Counted from the first letter of the stretch, positions 1 to 6,878 are shown. The stretch is DNA of 11,714 nt from Candidatus Nitrosopumilus sp. (GCA_013002265.1 JABDKK010000002.1:1-11714); one strand, 5' to 3'. Notes: generated from the letters alone by a model not told the origin. A program made the numbers and translations.

Positions 1-440
1 GGTTCAGGCTCTGGTTCAGGTTTAGTAACAGTTGATTCTCCGCCAACATAATTAATTGTAATATTAGATTCATCTGCTCCATAATGGAATTGAATTGCAT
101 AGTCACCATTTAGTTTCCATAGAGGACCACCAGCAATGAAACTTTTTGAGAAGGAACCATCAGAGCTAGGGTTAATTTGTCCAATCCCTACAATATTATT
201 ATCAGGAGATGTAATAATAAAAGTAAGTCCTTTTCCCGAGGAAGAATCATAATCTTTAATCTTTCCAGAAACTTTTACAGAATTACCATTTGAATAAATT
301 TCCATTTCAGATGAAACTGTTAATGCAGGGTTAGGATCACTGGTAGCAAAAACAGAACCATTAACACCATAAGAGAGAATAGATACGGATAACAATGCAA
401 ATGCTAGGAGGCCTACTAGTCTCATTTTCATTTTTTTCAT
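1..440 (-). CDS. Secreted protein with Ig-like module (partial, C-terminus beyond left edge)
   Basis: This reading frame is open from the ATG at 440 to the window edge, about 146 residues with no stop. It starts MKKMKMRLVGLLAFALLSVS, a lysine-rich n-region and hydrophobic core of a Sec signal peptide, with likely cleavage near FATS (residues 31-34). A beta-rich module follows (about 40-135): VSGKIKDYD, an ITSPDNN turn, DGSFSKSF and NGDYAIQFHYG. Then a Pro-Glu linker (KPEPEPEP) begins as the sequence ends. The layout of signal peptide, Ig-like domain and acidic-proline linker suits a thaumarchaeal surface protein; a C-terminal anchor may lie outside. Alternative in-frame ATGs at 431 and 425 fit a TATA-like box at 451-460 better than the ATG at 440. 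The gene lies downstream of the S-layer-like gene on the same strand, whose residues about 880-975 form a similar module. The specific role is unknown. Confidence 0.8.
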   Translation of the reverse strand, partial: MKKMKMRLVGLLAFALLSVSILSYGVNGSVFATSDPNPALTVSSEMEIYSNGNSVKVSGKIKDYDSSSGKGLTFIITSPDNNIVGIGQINPSSDGSFSKSFIAGGPLWKLNGDYAIQFHYGADESNITINYVGGESTVTKPEPEPE

Positions 441-450
441 GAGTTGAGAG

Positions 451-460
451 TATTTATGTA
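451..460 (-). promoter_or_regulatory. Possible TATA box of the partial secreted-protein gene
   Basis: Read on the minus strand this is TACATAAATA. Its centre is about 25 bases before the ATG at 431 and 30 before the ATG at 425, but only 15 before the ATG at 440. A leaderless mRNA would therefore favour one of the inner ATGs. It lies in the 45-base gap after the upstream gene, so the second secreted gene may have its own promoter. Confidence 0.35.
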
Positions 461-485
461 TTCAATGAAAGAAAAATTGACCTGA

Positions 486-3400
486 TTATACTTGAATTAT
501 ACCTCTTTTGATCAAGTACTGAATTGTTTTGAAAAACTCATCATCTGAAATTTGATTGTTTGACCACCATTTGGCATTGTTTTTGATCCAATCAGGAATT
601 AGTTGTTCGGAAATCATACTTCGTTCTGATGGAGAAATTTTAATCAGTCCTTCTTCAATTAGATATTCCAAGCCACTAATAAAATCAGAATCAGAGATAG
701 TTCCAGAGGACCACCATTTGGCATTGTTTTTGATCCAATCAGGAATTTCAGGATTTGAAACATAAAATGAAAGAGTGTTTACAGGAGAATTATTATGAAT
801 TAATTTAATTTCATAATCCCCAATCAATGAATTTTCATTGATGGTAATAATTGATCTGTATGCGCCTCCATTTGCAAGAGTTGCAGCAAAATTCTGAGAT
901 TTACCATCAGGAAGAGTTATTATTACTTCTAATGGCAATCCTCTTTGATAATTTCCAAGTGTTCCTGACAAGATAATATCCTGAGTTTGTCCTGATGATG
1001 GTTTTACTACGGTGTAAAGACTAAGTGAAGGAGTACTTGGATATGTAGATACCTGGGACTTATTTTTCAACAAGCTAAAGATATTAGCATTTCCTGAACT
1101 ATCTCTAGAATCATAGTATTTTACATCAAGACTACCTCCAGCTGATGAAATTAATCCAGTCCCGGATTTATTACAAATTTTTGAAGGCATTTTAAAAACT
1201 CCACTAAACATCCCAGTACTTGGACCAGTTTCAACAAGAGTAAATCCGCTTGCAGCCAAACCTCCATACTCTACATTATCTACAGTGCAACGCTTGTAAC
1301 GAATGTCTTTTATTAAAACCTCAAGTAAGATATTTCCATTTTTACCAACAGTATCTGCAATTGGAGAATTAGGATCATCCACAACAAAATAAATGTCAAT
1401 TAAGTCATTTTTTAGATTTAGATCAGGATCATTTAATGTAATTGTAACAGGTTGACCAAACATATAAGATTGTGAGTTTGATGTTAAGACCCCAGAGTTA
1501 GTATAAATTGGAGATTTAGTGGACGTAGGAGTAACATTTCCTGTTTCAATTATGTCAGAATAAGAAATGCTGATTCCTTTTTCATCAACTAGTCTGTTTG
1601 TAAGAATAAATTTTACCTCATCATCAATTGGTCGAATCGTTTGAATAAAAGTTGAATCTAAAATATTTAGTTGGTTTGCAATTGAGTACTCTAGGGTTCC
1701 ATCAAAAGTAGAAGAGTCATCAGATGTTTCTTCTAGCTCAAATCTGTAAATTGCATTGTTTACATCATCTGAATCATCTAATCCAAATGAAAAGAAATCT
1801 AAGATTATTGGTTGAGATTTTTTTTCACTAGAAATAGTTCCAACGCTTGCAGAATTATTTGAAGCGTCAAAATTTATCACGAGGAAGACATTTCCACTTT
1901 TAGAAGAAATTGATAAAATATCTGAATCATCTAATTCAATGAATCCTTTAGATGATTTTAAATCCCCTGAATCAACAATTTTTACAGAAGAAGAACCTAG
2001 AGAACCAAAAGATAGTTCAATAGTTGTATCAGAGAAATCAGAAATTCCAAGGTCATTTGCAATGGATCTAAAATCATAATTTAGCCAATTTGTTCCCTCA
2101 GAATCTGGCAGTGAATCATCAATTAAGAGAGATTGTAAATCAGCTGCTGTGATTCCTAAATTTAAAGAAATTTTCTCAAATGTGCCATTAGGAACAATTG
2201 AGGTATCAATTACTAGGCGTGCTGAATTTGAGTCAGGCACAGATGAATTTGCCGGATCCCCAAGATTTAGGCCATCAGTAGATAAAGTGAAAAATTTCAC
2301 ATCTGACGCTTTCCCAAGAGTTATTGGTTTTCCAATTTTTAATGTAGGAAGGGTTGCAGTATCACTGAAGGCATCCAAATGATCCCTTGTTTCTGAATTG
2401 ATATTTTGATCAGGATCAACTAAAATTACAGGGTACTTTGTTCCAGATTTCAAGTATTGGGTGCCATCACCAACAATCAGTGAAGGATTTAGTGCAATAT
2501 TTGCAGTAGATGAGCCAGTAAGAACAGAAATTGATTTTTTATTATATGTAATAGATCCTGATTGTCCTCTTGGAGCATTTGCAAAAACACCCAACGTCGA
2601 TTCATCATCATCATCTGCATTATCAAATATACCAGAATTAGGATTATTTTCTACAATGGTAAGAATTGAAGTGTATGTTTGAATTCCATTTGTAACAGTA
2701 TTGTTTGGTTGCTCATCATTTGATTTTAATTGTAAAACTGAACCCAAATTAACTGCAAGTTTTCCATTATTTTTGAATCCAATGTTAGAAAGATGAGGTA
2801 CCAAATTTGTTAATCCGGGGCCACCATTTGATGAGGAAGAACCAGATTCATCAAAGGCCTGATAAAATGCAGATGGATTTGCTCCAACATCAAATGTCCA
2901 AGAATCTTCATCTGTTGGATCTTGATTTAATTGCACATCATTAATTGTTAAAAAAACTTCAGAGTTATTTGGATAAAGTTTTCTGTCAAGTTTTAATGAA
3001 ATGTTTGGAATTTCATCATAATCTAAAGTTACAGACTGTGATGGACCTCCGGGGTTATACTGTATTGTGACTTTATCAAATGAAAAAAGCTGAATCAAAG
3101 GCCAGGCATTTGTTTTAAGACCTATTTGTCCTGTTGGAATATTGGAATTTGTATTAAGAGGTTTTACATTTCGGACTACATTATTTAGAGTAGTTGTGCC
3201 AGTTGGTGAGCCAGTACATGAAGTAAATGAAACATCGCCATTAGTGAATCCAGATAATCCAGCAGATTTTGGAACGGCAAAGCCATCAGTTTCAGAAAGA
3301 GAGATTCCAAAGACAGATGATGCCGTATCACTACTACAAAAAACACCAAAGTCTAATCCTTTTCCAGCTAGACCAACTGTAGAATCAGCCGTTTTGGCTT

Positions 3401-3680
3401 TTGCAACATTTGCAAAGTAGGCATACCAATTTCCATCTACTGCCTGAACCATTCTTAATGACTTTCCGTTAAAGGTAACATCAGGTTCACCCTTTCCCTG
3501 ACCTGTGTCTTTCAGATTGGGATCATTTACAATAACCTCAACTACCATTGAACCTGCAAAATGATTCTCAAATTGTGGATTTTCTGCTGATACAAACAGA
3601 TTAGGGTTGTGAGATGCCTCAGCATTCAAAATAGGGATTAGGAGTAAAAGTAGAGGCAAAAAATAGTATTTTAAATCCAA
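486..3680 (-). CDS. S-layer-like secreted surface protein with two C-terminal IPDWIKNNAKWW modules
   Basis: A 1064-residue exported protein. Residues 1-22 are a signal peptide (K4, then an L-rich core, cleavage near NAEA). The rest is Asp/Ser/Thr/Asn-rich beta-type sequence. Turns of the DPDxN type recur at 52-57, 422-427 and 751-755, and the only cysteines are C115, C155, C798 and C836. The N-terminal part (QGKGEPDV about 61-68, MVQAVDGNWYAYFA about 77-90, STVG..GKGLDFGVFC about 100-115) resembles what I remember of the Nitrosopumilus maritimus S-layer protein Nmar_1547, which is longer (about 1,700 residues). Residues 880-975 look like an Ig-like domain. Residues 979-1015 and 1028-1064 are two copies of a 37-residue IPDWIKNNAKWW module ending in YLI..G(L/I)I. 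No C-terminal membrane helix is visible. The start is TTG: an in-frame TGA at 3689-3687 leaves no other start. GAGG lies 12 bases upstream. Likely an S-layer paralogue or accessory envelope protein; the S-layer role is inferred. Confidence 0.82.
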   Translation of the reverse strand: MDLKYYFLPLLLLLIPILNAEASHNPNLFVSAENPQFENHFAGSMVVEVIVNDPNLKDTGQGKGEPDVTFNGKSLRMVQAVDGNWYAYFANVAKAKTADSTVGLAGKGLDFGVFCSSDTASSVFGISLSETDGFAVPKSAGLSGFTNGDVSFTSCTGSPTGTTTLNNVVRNVKPLNTNSNIPTGQIGLKTNAWPLIQLFSFDKVTIQYNPGGPSQSVTLDYDEIPNISLKLDRKLYPNNSEVFLTINDVQLNQDPTDEDSWTFDVGANPSAFYQAFDESGSSSSNGGPGLTNLVPHLSNIGFKNNGKLAVNLGSVLQLKSNDEQPNNTVTNGIQTYTSILTIVENNPNSGIFDNADDDDESTLGVFANAPRGQSGSITYNKKSISVLTGSSTANIALNPSLIVGDGTQYLKSGTKYPVILVDPDQNINSETRDHLDAFSDTATLPTLKIGKPITLGKASDVKFFTLSTDGLNLGDPANSSVPDSNSARLVIDTSIVPNGTFEKISLNLGITAADLQSLLIDDSLPDSEGTNWLNYDFRSIANDLGISDFSDTTIELSFGSLGSSSVKIVDSGDLKSSKGFIELDDSDILSISSKSGNVFLVINFDASNNSASVGTISSEKKSQPIILDFFSFGLDDSDDVNNAIYRFELEETSDDSSTFDGTLEYSIANQLNILDSTFIQTIRPIDDEVKFILTNRLVDEKGISISYSDIIETGNVTPTSTKSPIYTNSGVLTSNSQSYMFGQPVTITLNDPDLNLKNDLIDIYFVVDDPNSPIADTVGKNGNILLEVLIKDIRYKRCTVDNVEYGGLAASGFTLVETGPSTGMFSGVFKMPSKICNKSGTGLISSAGGSLDVKYYDSRDSSGNANIFSLLKNKSQVSTYPSTPSLSLYTVVKPSSGQTQDIILSGTLGNYQRGLPLEVIITLPDGKSQNFAATLANGGAYRSIITINENSLIGDYEIKLIHNNSPVNTLSFYVSNPEIPDWIKNNAKWWSSGTISDSDFISGLEYLIEEGLIKISPSERSMISEQLIPDWIKNNAKWWSNNQISDDEFFKTIQYLIKRGIIQV
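562..600. repeat. 39-base direct repeat, copy 1 (within WW module)
   Basis: This stretch is identical over 39 bases to 709-747. It encodes IPDWIKNNAKWW plus one residue of the last module of the surface protein. The 147-base spacing is exactly 49 codons, so reading frame is kept. The perfect nucleotide identity across synonymous positions suggests recent duplication or gene conversion. Confidence 0.9.
709..747. repeat. 39-base direct repeat, copy 2 (within WW module)
   Basis: Identical partner of 562-600, encoding the start of the first of the two C-terminal modules (from residue 979). The remainder of each module has diverged (SSGTISDSDF against SNNQISDDEF). Confidence 0.9.
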
Positions 3681-3775
3681 CCAAAGTCAATTCCTCTTTA
3701 TAGCAAATAATGTTGTCGCATCATTCATTCTAGAAATCTGTTATACGTGGGTGACAATATCAGATAGCAAGGAAA
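3681..3775. promoter_or_regulatory. Divergent promoter region (surface protein / CDF exporter)
   Basis: A 95-base gap separates the divergent starts. Towards the exporter, TTATAC at 3741-3746 is centred about 32 bases before the ATG, and AAGGA sits just before the start. Towards the surface protein, the minus strand has TATAAA (3702-3697, about 20 bases before the TTG) and TTATTT (3710-3705, about 28 bases before it). Either could be the TATA box. No dyad like those near 5700 is present here. Confidence 0.35.
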
Positions 3776-5128
3776 ATGTTTATTCAAAGAACCAAGGTTT
3801 TACAGATTTCATTAATTGCAATTTTTTCGGCATTTTTAGTCGAGTTAATTTTTGGCCTAGTTTCAAACAGTTTAGCTCTAATTACAGACAGCATACATGC
3901 TCTACTAGATAGTGTAGTTACTCTAGTTTTACTTTTAGCTGCTAAGTGGGCAATAAAACCACCTGATGAAGAACACACCTATGGGCATGGAAAGATAGAA
4001 TCGTTAGGAGGATTAATTGGTGGAATTGCAATTTTTCTTATTGCGTGTTTTTTCATTTATGAATCAATTCACAGATTACAAAGTCCCCCTCCAAGCATTC
4101 TTCCTGGAATGTATGCAATAATTGGAGGATTGTATACAATTGGAATCGATATTTTTAGAATAATACTGTTGAGAAGATCAATTAAAAAAATTGGCGGTGC
4201 TACTCTAAAAGCTGATTTTTATCATGCATTTATGGATCTTGGTTCTACTCTAGTTGCAATTGCTGGGATTATTTTAGTTTCATATGGATTGTATTATGGA
4301 GATTTTGTTGCAGCATTAATCTTAGGAGTACTATTAGCAATTCTTAGTGTAAAACTAGTCTATAAAACAGCGCAGGATTTGACAGATATTATTTCTCCAG
4401 AACTTGTAAAAAAAGTCAGAAAAATTTCAAATGCAACCGAAGGGGTAATTAATGCAGATCCTATCCTGATGAGGAAATCAGGAGATACCATTTTTGCTGA
4501 TGTAACAATTTCCCTAAGAGGAGATACAAGTTTTGATAGAGCCCATGAAATTAGCAGTAATGTAGAAAAAAATATCAAAAAAGTAGTCTCAAATGCAAAA
4601 ATTATAATTCATTTTGAACCTGATTGGGAAGAGGTTCCACTTGATGCAAAAATTTTAGAAATAGCAAAAAGTGTTGAGGGGGTAAAGGGAGTTCATAATG
4701 TTAGTACTCATAAAACCAAAGGAAAAATGTTTACAAATTTGCATGTGATGGTAGATAGAGATATCAATCTATCAGATGCCCACAGAATATCTGAGATTGT
4801 AGAACAAAAAATTCAAGAAAATATTTCTGAAATTGAGCACTCTACTATTCACATAGAACCTTTCATGACGGTTCCTGAAAATTTAAATTTAGAAGACAGG
4901 GTTACGAAGAGAAAGATTAAGACAATTTTAGAAAAATACGAGGAAATTAAAAAAATTGGTCGCATTGTTTCTTTGAATTTTGAGAACATTCTCAAGATTG
5001 ACATAGATTGTTCGTTTGATGGAAATCTATCAATTGAGAAAGTTCATGATCTAACATCAGAAATAGAGCACATCATCAGAGCAGAAATTAGTAATGCAGT
5101 AATTACAATACATCCCGAGCCAGACTAA
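3776..5128 (+). CDS. Cation diffusion facilitator (CDF) metal exporter with three tandem C-terminal domains
   Basis: A 450-residue metal/proton antiporter of the CDF family, expected to export a divalent metal such as Zn2+ from the cytoplasm. The first 200 residues carry about six membrane helices. Helix 2 has DSIHALLD, giving H41xxxD45 with D38 nearby. HTYGHGKIESLGG at 67-79 is the family's conserved loop. Helix 5 has ADFYHAFMD, giving H150xxxD154. HxxxD on both helices is typical of zinc-type members. After the membrane part there are three similar cytoplasmic domains (about 205-285, 289-363 and 370-450) instead of one. Each contains a DAH/RAH/KVH-type helix start and ends in an IIHFEPD, TIHIEPF or TIHPEPD strand. 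Family members are usually about 300 residues. The ATG has AAGGA just upstream. Its stop overlaps by three bases the stop of the convergent ZIP relic. The exact metal cannot be read from sequence. Confidence 0.92.
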   Translation: MFIQRTKVLQISLIAIFSAFLVELIFGLVSNSLALITDSIHALLDSVVTLVLLLAAKWAIKPPDEEHTYGHGKIESLGGLIGGIAIFLIACFFIYESIHRLQSPPPSILPGMYAIIGGLYTIGIDIFRIILLRRSIKKIGGATLKADFYHAFMDLGSTLVAIAGIILVSYGLYYGDFVAALILGVLLAILSVKLVYKTAQDLTDIISPELVKKVRKISNATEGVINADPILMRKSGDTIFADVTISLRGDTSFDRAHEISSNVEKNIKKVVSNAKIIIHFEPDWEEVPLDAKILEIAKSVEGVKGVHNVSTHKTKGKMFTNLHVMVDRDINLSDAHRISEIVEQKIQENISEIEHSTIHIEPFMTVPENLNLEDRVTKRKIKTILEKYEEIKKIGRIVSLNFENILKIDIDCSFDGNLSIEKVHDLTSEIEHIIRAEISNAVITIHPEPD

Positions 5129-5661
5129 ATCAAAACACTAGTCAAATACATTACAAGCATTCCTATTCCAAATCCGGAAACAATAGATAAACTGGATAGA
5201 TTATCTTCATCTCTTTGCCAATCATTTTCATAATAACTAGTATTACTTGAAAAATTACACCAGCTCCAATTGCAAGAAAAATTACAGATGTGAATGGTGA
5301 ATATACAAAGCCACCAATCTAGGCACCAAAAATTGCCGGAGCTTCTGCAATAGTTCCCATGGTAGCAATTTCCAAGCATTAGTTTTTCTCTAGACTTGGA
5401 GCTACGATGGCATTACTTCAGTGGTGTTATGAAGAGCAAAACATACAATTAAGAAAATAGTAAAATCTATAGAACCTAGCTTTAAGGAGGCACCAATTGC
5501 AAGATCCCCTAGATTGTGCAGACCGATTCCAATAGATATCATTAGTGCAATAGCAACAGGTTTTGAAAATGTTGAAGAAGCATCTTTTTGTACAATTTTA
5601 TTTCCTGAATAATAAAAAGCAAGAAAAGACAACAACAGTTGCGACAAGTAAGAACCATTAA
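5125..5661 (-). pseudogene. ZIP-family metal transporter, broken and N-terminally truncated
   Basis: Minus-strand frames stitched together give the C-terminal two-thirds of a ZIP importer. From the 5' end: a hydrophobic stretch FLLVATVVVF, a frame change, then LAFYYSGNKIVQK. The metal-site helix IGIGLHNLGD-LAIGAS follows (normally HNLGEGLAIGAS), then CFALHNTTE (normally HNTTEG). After another shift come AIVAP, SREKLMLGN (a third frame) and MGTIAEAPAIFGA. A stop replaces the expected W, then IGGFVYSPFTSVIFLAIGAG runs to GKEM. A last shift gives SIVSGFGIGMLVMYLTSVLI, a typical ZIP C-terminus. In-frame stops are TAA at 5381-5379 and TAG at 5321-5319. At least four frame changes, two stops and the loss of a Gly in the HN motif make function impossible. 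The first roughly 80-100 residues are missing. Its stop overlaps the end of the CDF exporter gene. Confidence 0.88.
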
Positions 5662-5677
5662 AACTCTAAGCTAACTT

Positions 5678-5691
5678 TTAGATCAATCTAA
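5678..5691. promoter_or_regulatory. Palindromic site TTAGATCAATCTAA (possible metal-regulator operator)
   Basis: A perfect 14-base dyad with arms TTAGAT and ATCTAA around CA. The TTAG...CTAA frame matches the outer part of DtxR/IdeR-type operators (IdeR consensus begins TTAGGTTAG and ends CTAACCTAA). It lies between the 5' side of the ZIP relic and the membrane-protein gene at 5759, so it could have controlled either. Operator function is inferred. Confidence 0.4.
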
Positions 5692-5724
5692 GTTTTTTAA
5701 AAAGGCCTAAAATATAGTAAAAAA

Positions 5725-5739
5725 TTAGGTTTAAACTAA
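5725..5739. promoter_or_regulatory. Second TTAG...CTAA dyad (TTAGGTTTAAACTAA)
   Basis: A 15-base imperfect dyad in which 6 of 7 pairs match around a central T, including the 8-base core TTAG/CTAA arms. It follows a TATA-like AATATAGT (5711-5718) and precedes the GTG start at 5759, so it would overlap or abut the expected transcription start. It has the same arms as the dyad at 5678-5691, about 47 bases away centre to centre. Confidence 0.4.
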
Positions 5740-5758
5740 AGATGATCAAACATGATCT

Positions 5759-6265
5759 GTGCAAAAATCAGGAATAATCGTAGTTGCTTCAGGAGTATTG
5801 ATTGTTTTAGGACTTGTTTTGTTAGTAATTGGAAATCAGATAATTTTAGAAGGTGTAAGTCAAGGAAATGGAAAAGTCAGGTCATCCCAAGAGATTGTTA
5901 TTTCAACTGATTTTAATTCACAGGATACATCTATCGGGGTTTTTGCAGTACAAATTATGGATTTCAAAGATAATACCTTTACTGCAAAAATTTTAGACCC
6001 TTCAGACATTGAAATTGTTTCTCAGAGAATTGATAGTGAGACTTTGGAAAAGGAATTTGAGATATTAGAATCTGGAATTTACAAATTAATTATTCAAAGT
6101 TCAGATTTTGAGGAAACTCAAGTCTTTGGAGCAATTGGACCATTTCCAGATGCAGGAAAGAAAATTTTAGGATTTATTTCAATTTATGTATTAATCATAG
6201 GAATGGGAGGATTAGTTGTGGTTGCTGTAATAGGAATTAAAAATAAAAAAAATCAATTTAGATAA
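5759..6265 (+). CDS. Small membrane-anchored protein with extracytoplasmic beta domain, function unknown
   Basis: A 168-residue protein I do not recognise. Residues 5-25 (IIVVASGVLIVLGLVLLVIGN) and about 137-160 (LGFISIYVLIIGMGGLVVVAV) are two membrane helices, followed by a short basic tail (KNKKNQFR) that should be cytoplasmic. Between them, residues 40-130 alternate hydrophobic and polar residues with pieces such as TFTAKILDPSD and ESGIYKLIIQSSD. This reads as a small beta-sandwich outside the membrane, faintly like GOLD/emp24-type domains, though that is only an impression. The start is GTG, because an in-frame TGA at 5753-5755 lies two codons upstream. The gene's last 13 bases overlap the convergent winged-helix gene. 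The upstream region carries two TTAG...CTAA dyads, so metal-dependent control is possible. Confidence 0.75.
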   Translation: MQKSGIIVVASGVLIVLGLVLLVIGNQIILEGVSQGNGKVRSSQEIVISTDFNSQDTSIGVFAVQIMDFKDNTFTAKILDPSDIEIVSQRIDSETLEKEFEILESGIYKLIIQSSDFEETQVFGAIGPFPDAGKKILGFISIYVLIIGMGGLVVVAVIGIKNKKNQFR

Positions 6266-6564
6266 CTATCCATTTTTTCAAGACCGCTAATTGTATTTTC
6301 AAAATTTTCACTGTTTTCAATCACGGAATTTAGTTTTTCAGAATTTGCTTTAATAAAATATTTTCCGTTAACAGGTCTCTTGTAAACGAATTCATGCTCG
6401 ATCAAAAATGAGAGTCTATCAAGAACTTCATTTTCAGATATTTTGGTTTCTTGAGCCAAAAATGAACATTCTTTCTCTCCATCTTCAAGGTAGGAAATAA
6501 TGGATGAAGTGATCGGATCAAACATGCTTTCAACAACTTTTTCTCTATCAAATGAATCATCCAT
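6253..6564 (-). CDS. Winged-helix (ArsR-like) small protein, probable transcription regulator
   Basis: A 103-residue protein. Residues 10-60 read as helices of a winged helix-turn-helix: PITSSIISYLEDGEKE, then SFLAQETKISENEVLDRLSFLIEHEFV (about 34-60). A wing with YKRPVNGKYFIKA follows (61-73), then a helical, Glu/Asn-rich C-terminus (74-103) that could serve in dimer contact. The single cysteine, C33, is not part of an ArsR metal site that I can identify, so no ligand can be proposed. The ATG has a TTTATA box centred 28-29 bases upstream (6590-6595 on the plus strand), which predicts a leaderless mRNA. The 3' end overlaps that of the membrane-protein gene by 13 bases. The start is divergent from the small cysteine-rich gene at 6647. 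DNA binding is inferred from the fold. Confidence 0.78.
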   Translation of the reverse strand: MDDSFDREKVVESMFDPITSSIISYLEDGEKECSFLAQETKISENEVLDRLSFLIEHEFVYKRPVNGKYFIKANSEKLNSVIENSENFENTISGLEKMDSYLN

Positions 6565-6589
6565 TCAATTTACAGAAAGGATTTAGAAA

Positions 6590-6597
6590 TTTATAAC
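6590..6597 (-). promoter_or_regulatory. TATA box of the winged-helix gene
   Basis: The minus strand reads GTTATAAA. Its centre is 28-29 bases before the ATG at 6564, the spacing expected when transcription begins at or next to the start codon. Confidence 0.5.
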
Positions 6598-6646
6598 TTT
6601 TTGAATAATTCGAATAAAATAATTAGGAAAAAAGAGATAGTCAGCC

Positions 6647-6799
6647 ATGCAGAAATTATGCAGACTGGATCCATCAGGTAAAGGTAAACACTGTTACTGC
6701 ATAGATATCGACCCCCAAAGAGGAGTTAAAAAATGCTGTAAATGCAATCAATGGAATGTCCAAGGTAATGATTGGACAAATGATGAAGACTTTAGATAA
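6647..6799 (+). CDS. Small cysteine-rich (zinc-binding-like) protein, 50 residues
   Basis: A short gene from ATG at 6647 to TAA at 6797-6799. It begins MQKLCRLDPSGKGKHCYCID and ends in an acidic WTNDEDFR tail. Potential metal ligands are C5, H15, C16, C18, C30, C31 and C33. The CxC and CCxC pairs, about a dozen residues apart, look like two knuckles of a small zinc ribbon. There are two tryptophans (W36, W43) after the second cluster. A TAAAAT element at 6615-6620 is centred about 29-30 bases before the ATG, matching the leaderless promoters of its neighbours. It is divergent from the winged-helix gene and precedes rps13. The clustered cysteines and promoter argue for a real gene. Metal binding is inferred, and no function can be assigned; nucleic-acid or ribosome association would be a guess. 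Confidence 0.7.
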   Translation: MQKLCRLDPSGKGKHCYCIDIDPQRGVKKCCKCNQWNVQGNDWTNDEDFR

Positions 6800-6870
6800 T
6801 CAATAAGCAGACTGGGCTTTTTTCAGTAAACAAACGCCAAAAAAATCATTAAATTTGACGCCTAGCATGG

Positions 6871-6878
6871 TTTTTATC
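6871..6878 (+). promoter_or_regulatory. TATA box of the rps13-rps4 operon
   Basis: TTTTTATC, whose TTTATC core is centred about 28 bases before the TTG start of rps13. This implies a leaderless or nearly leaderless ribosomal-protein mRNA. Confidence 0.5.

Noticed and set aside
562..747. CRISPR-like repeat pair
   Set aside because: Only two copies, in frame within a protein gene and encoding a known type of module, with a spacer that is also module sequence.
556..765. Plus-strand open frame (69 codons)
   Set aside because: It is antisense to the tandem WW modules, and its own repeat (DHHLALFLIQSGIS) is just the mirror of the 39-base repeat.
2149..3420. Plus-strand open frames at 2149-2382, 2461-2682 and 3142-3420
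   Set aside because: All lie antisense to the S-layer-like gene, which has a signal peptide and recognisable motifs across this span. They show no domain or promoter.
3784..4578. Minus-strand open frames at 3784-3978 and 4360-4578
   Set aside because: Antisense to the CDF exporter, whose membrane and metal motifs are clear.
5125..5647. Two separate minus-strand open frames (5125-5379 and 5402-5647) as genes
   Set aside because: Each mixes ZIP-like sequence with out-of-frame nonsense; together with the third frame they are one broken ZIP gene.
6608..6615. ATTCGAAT palindrome between divergent genes as an operator
   Set aside because: Only eight bases, with no extended symmetry and no second copy; too weak to call.
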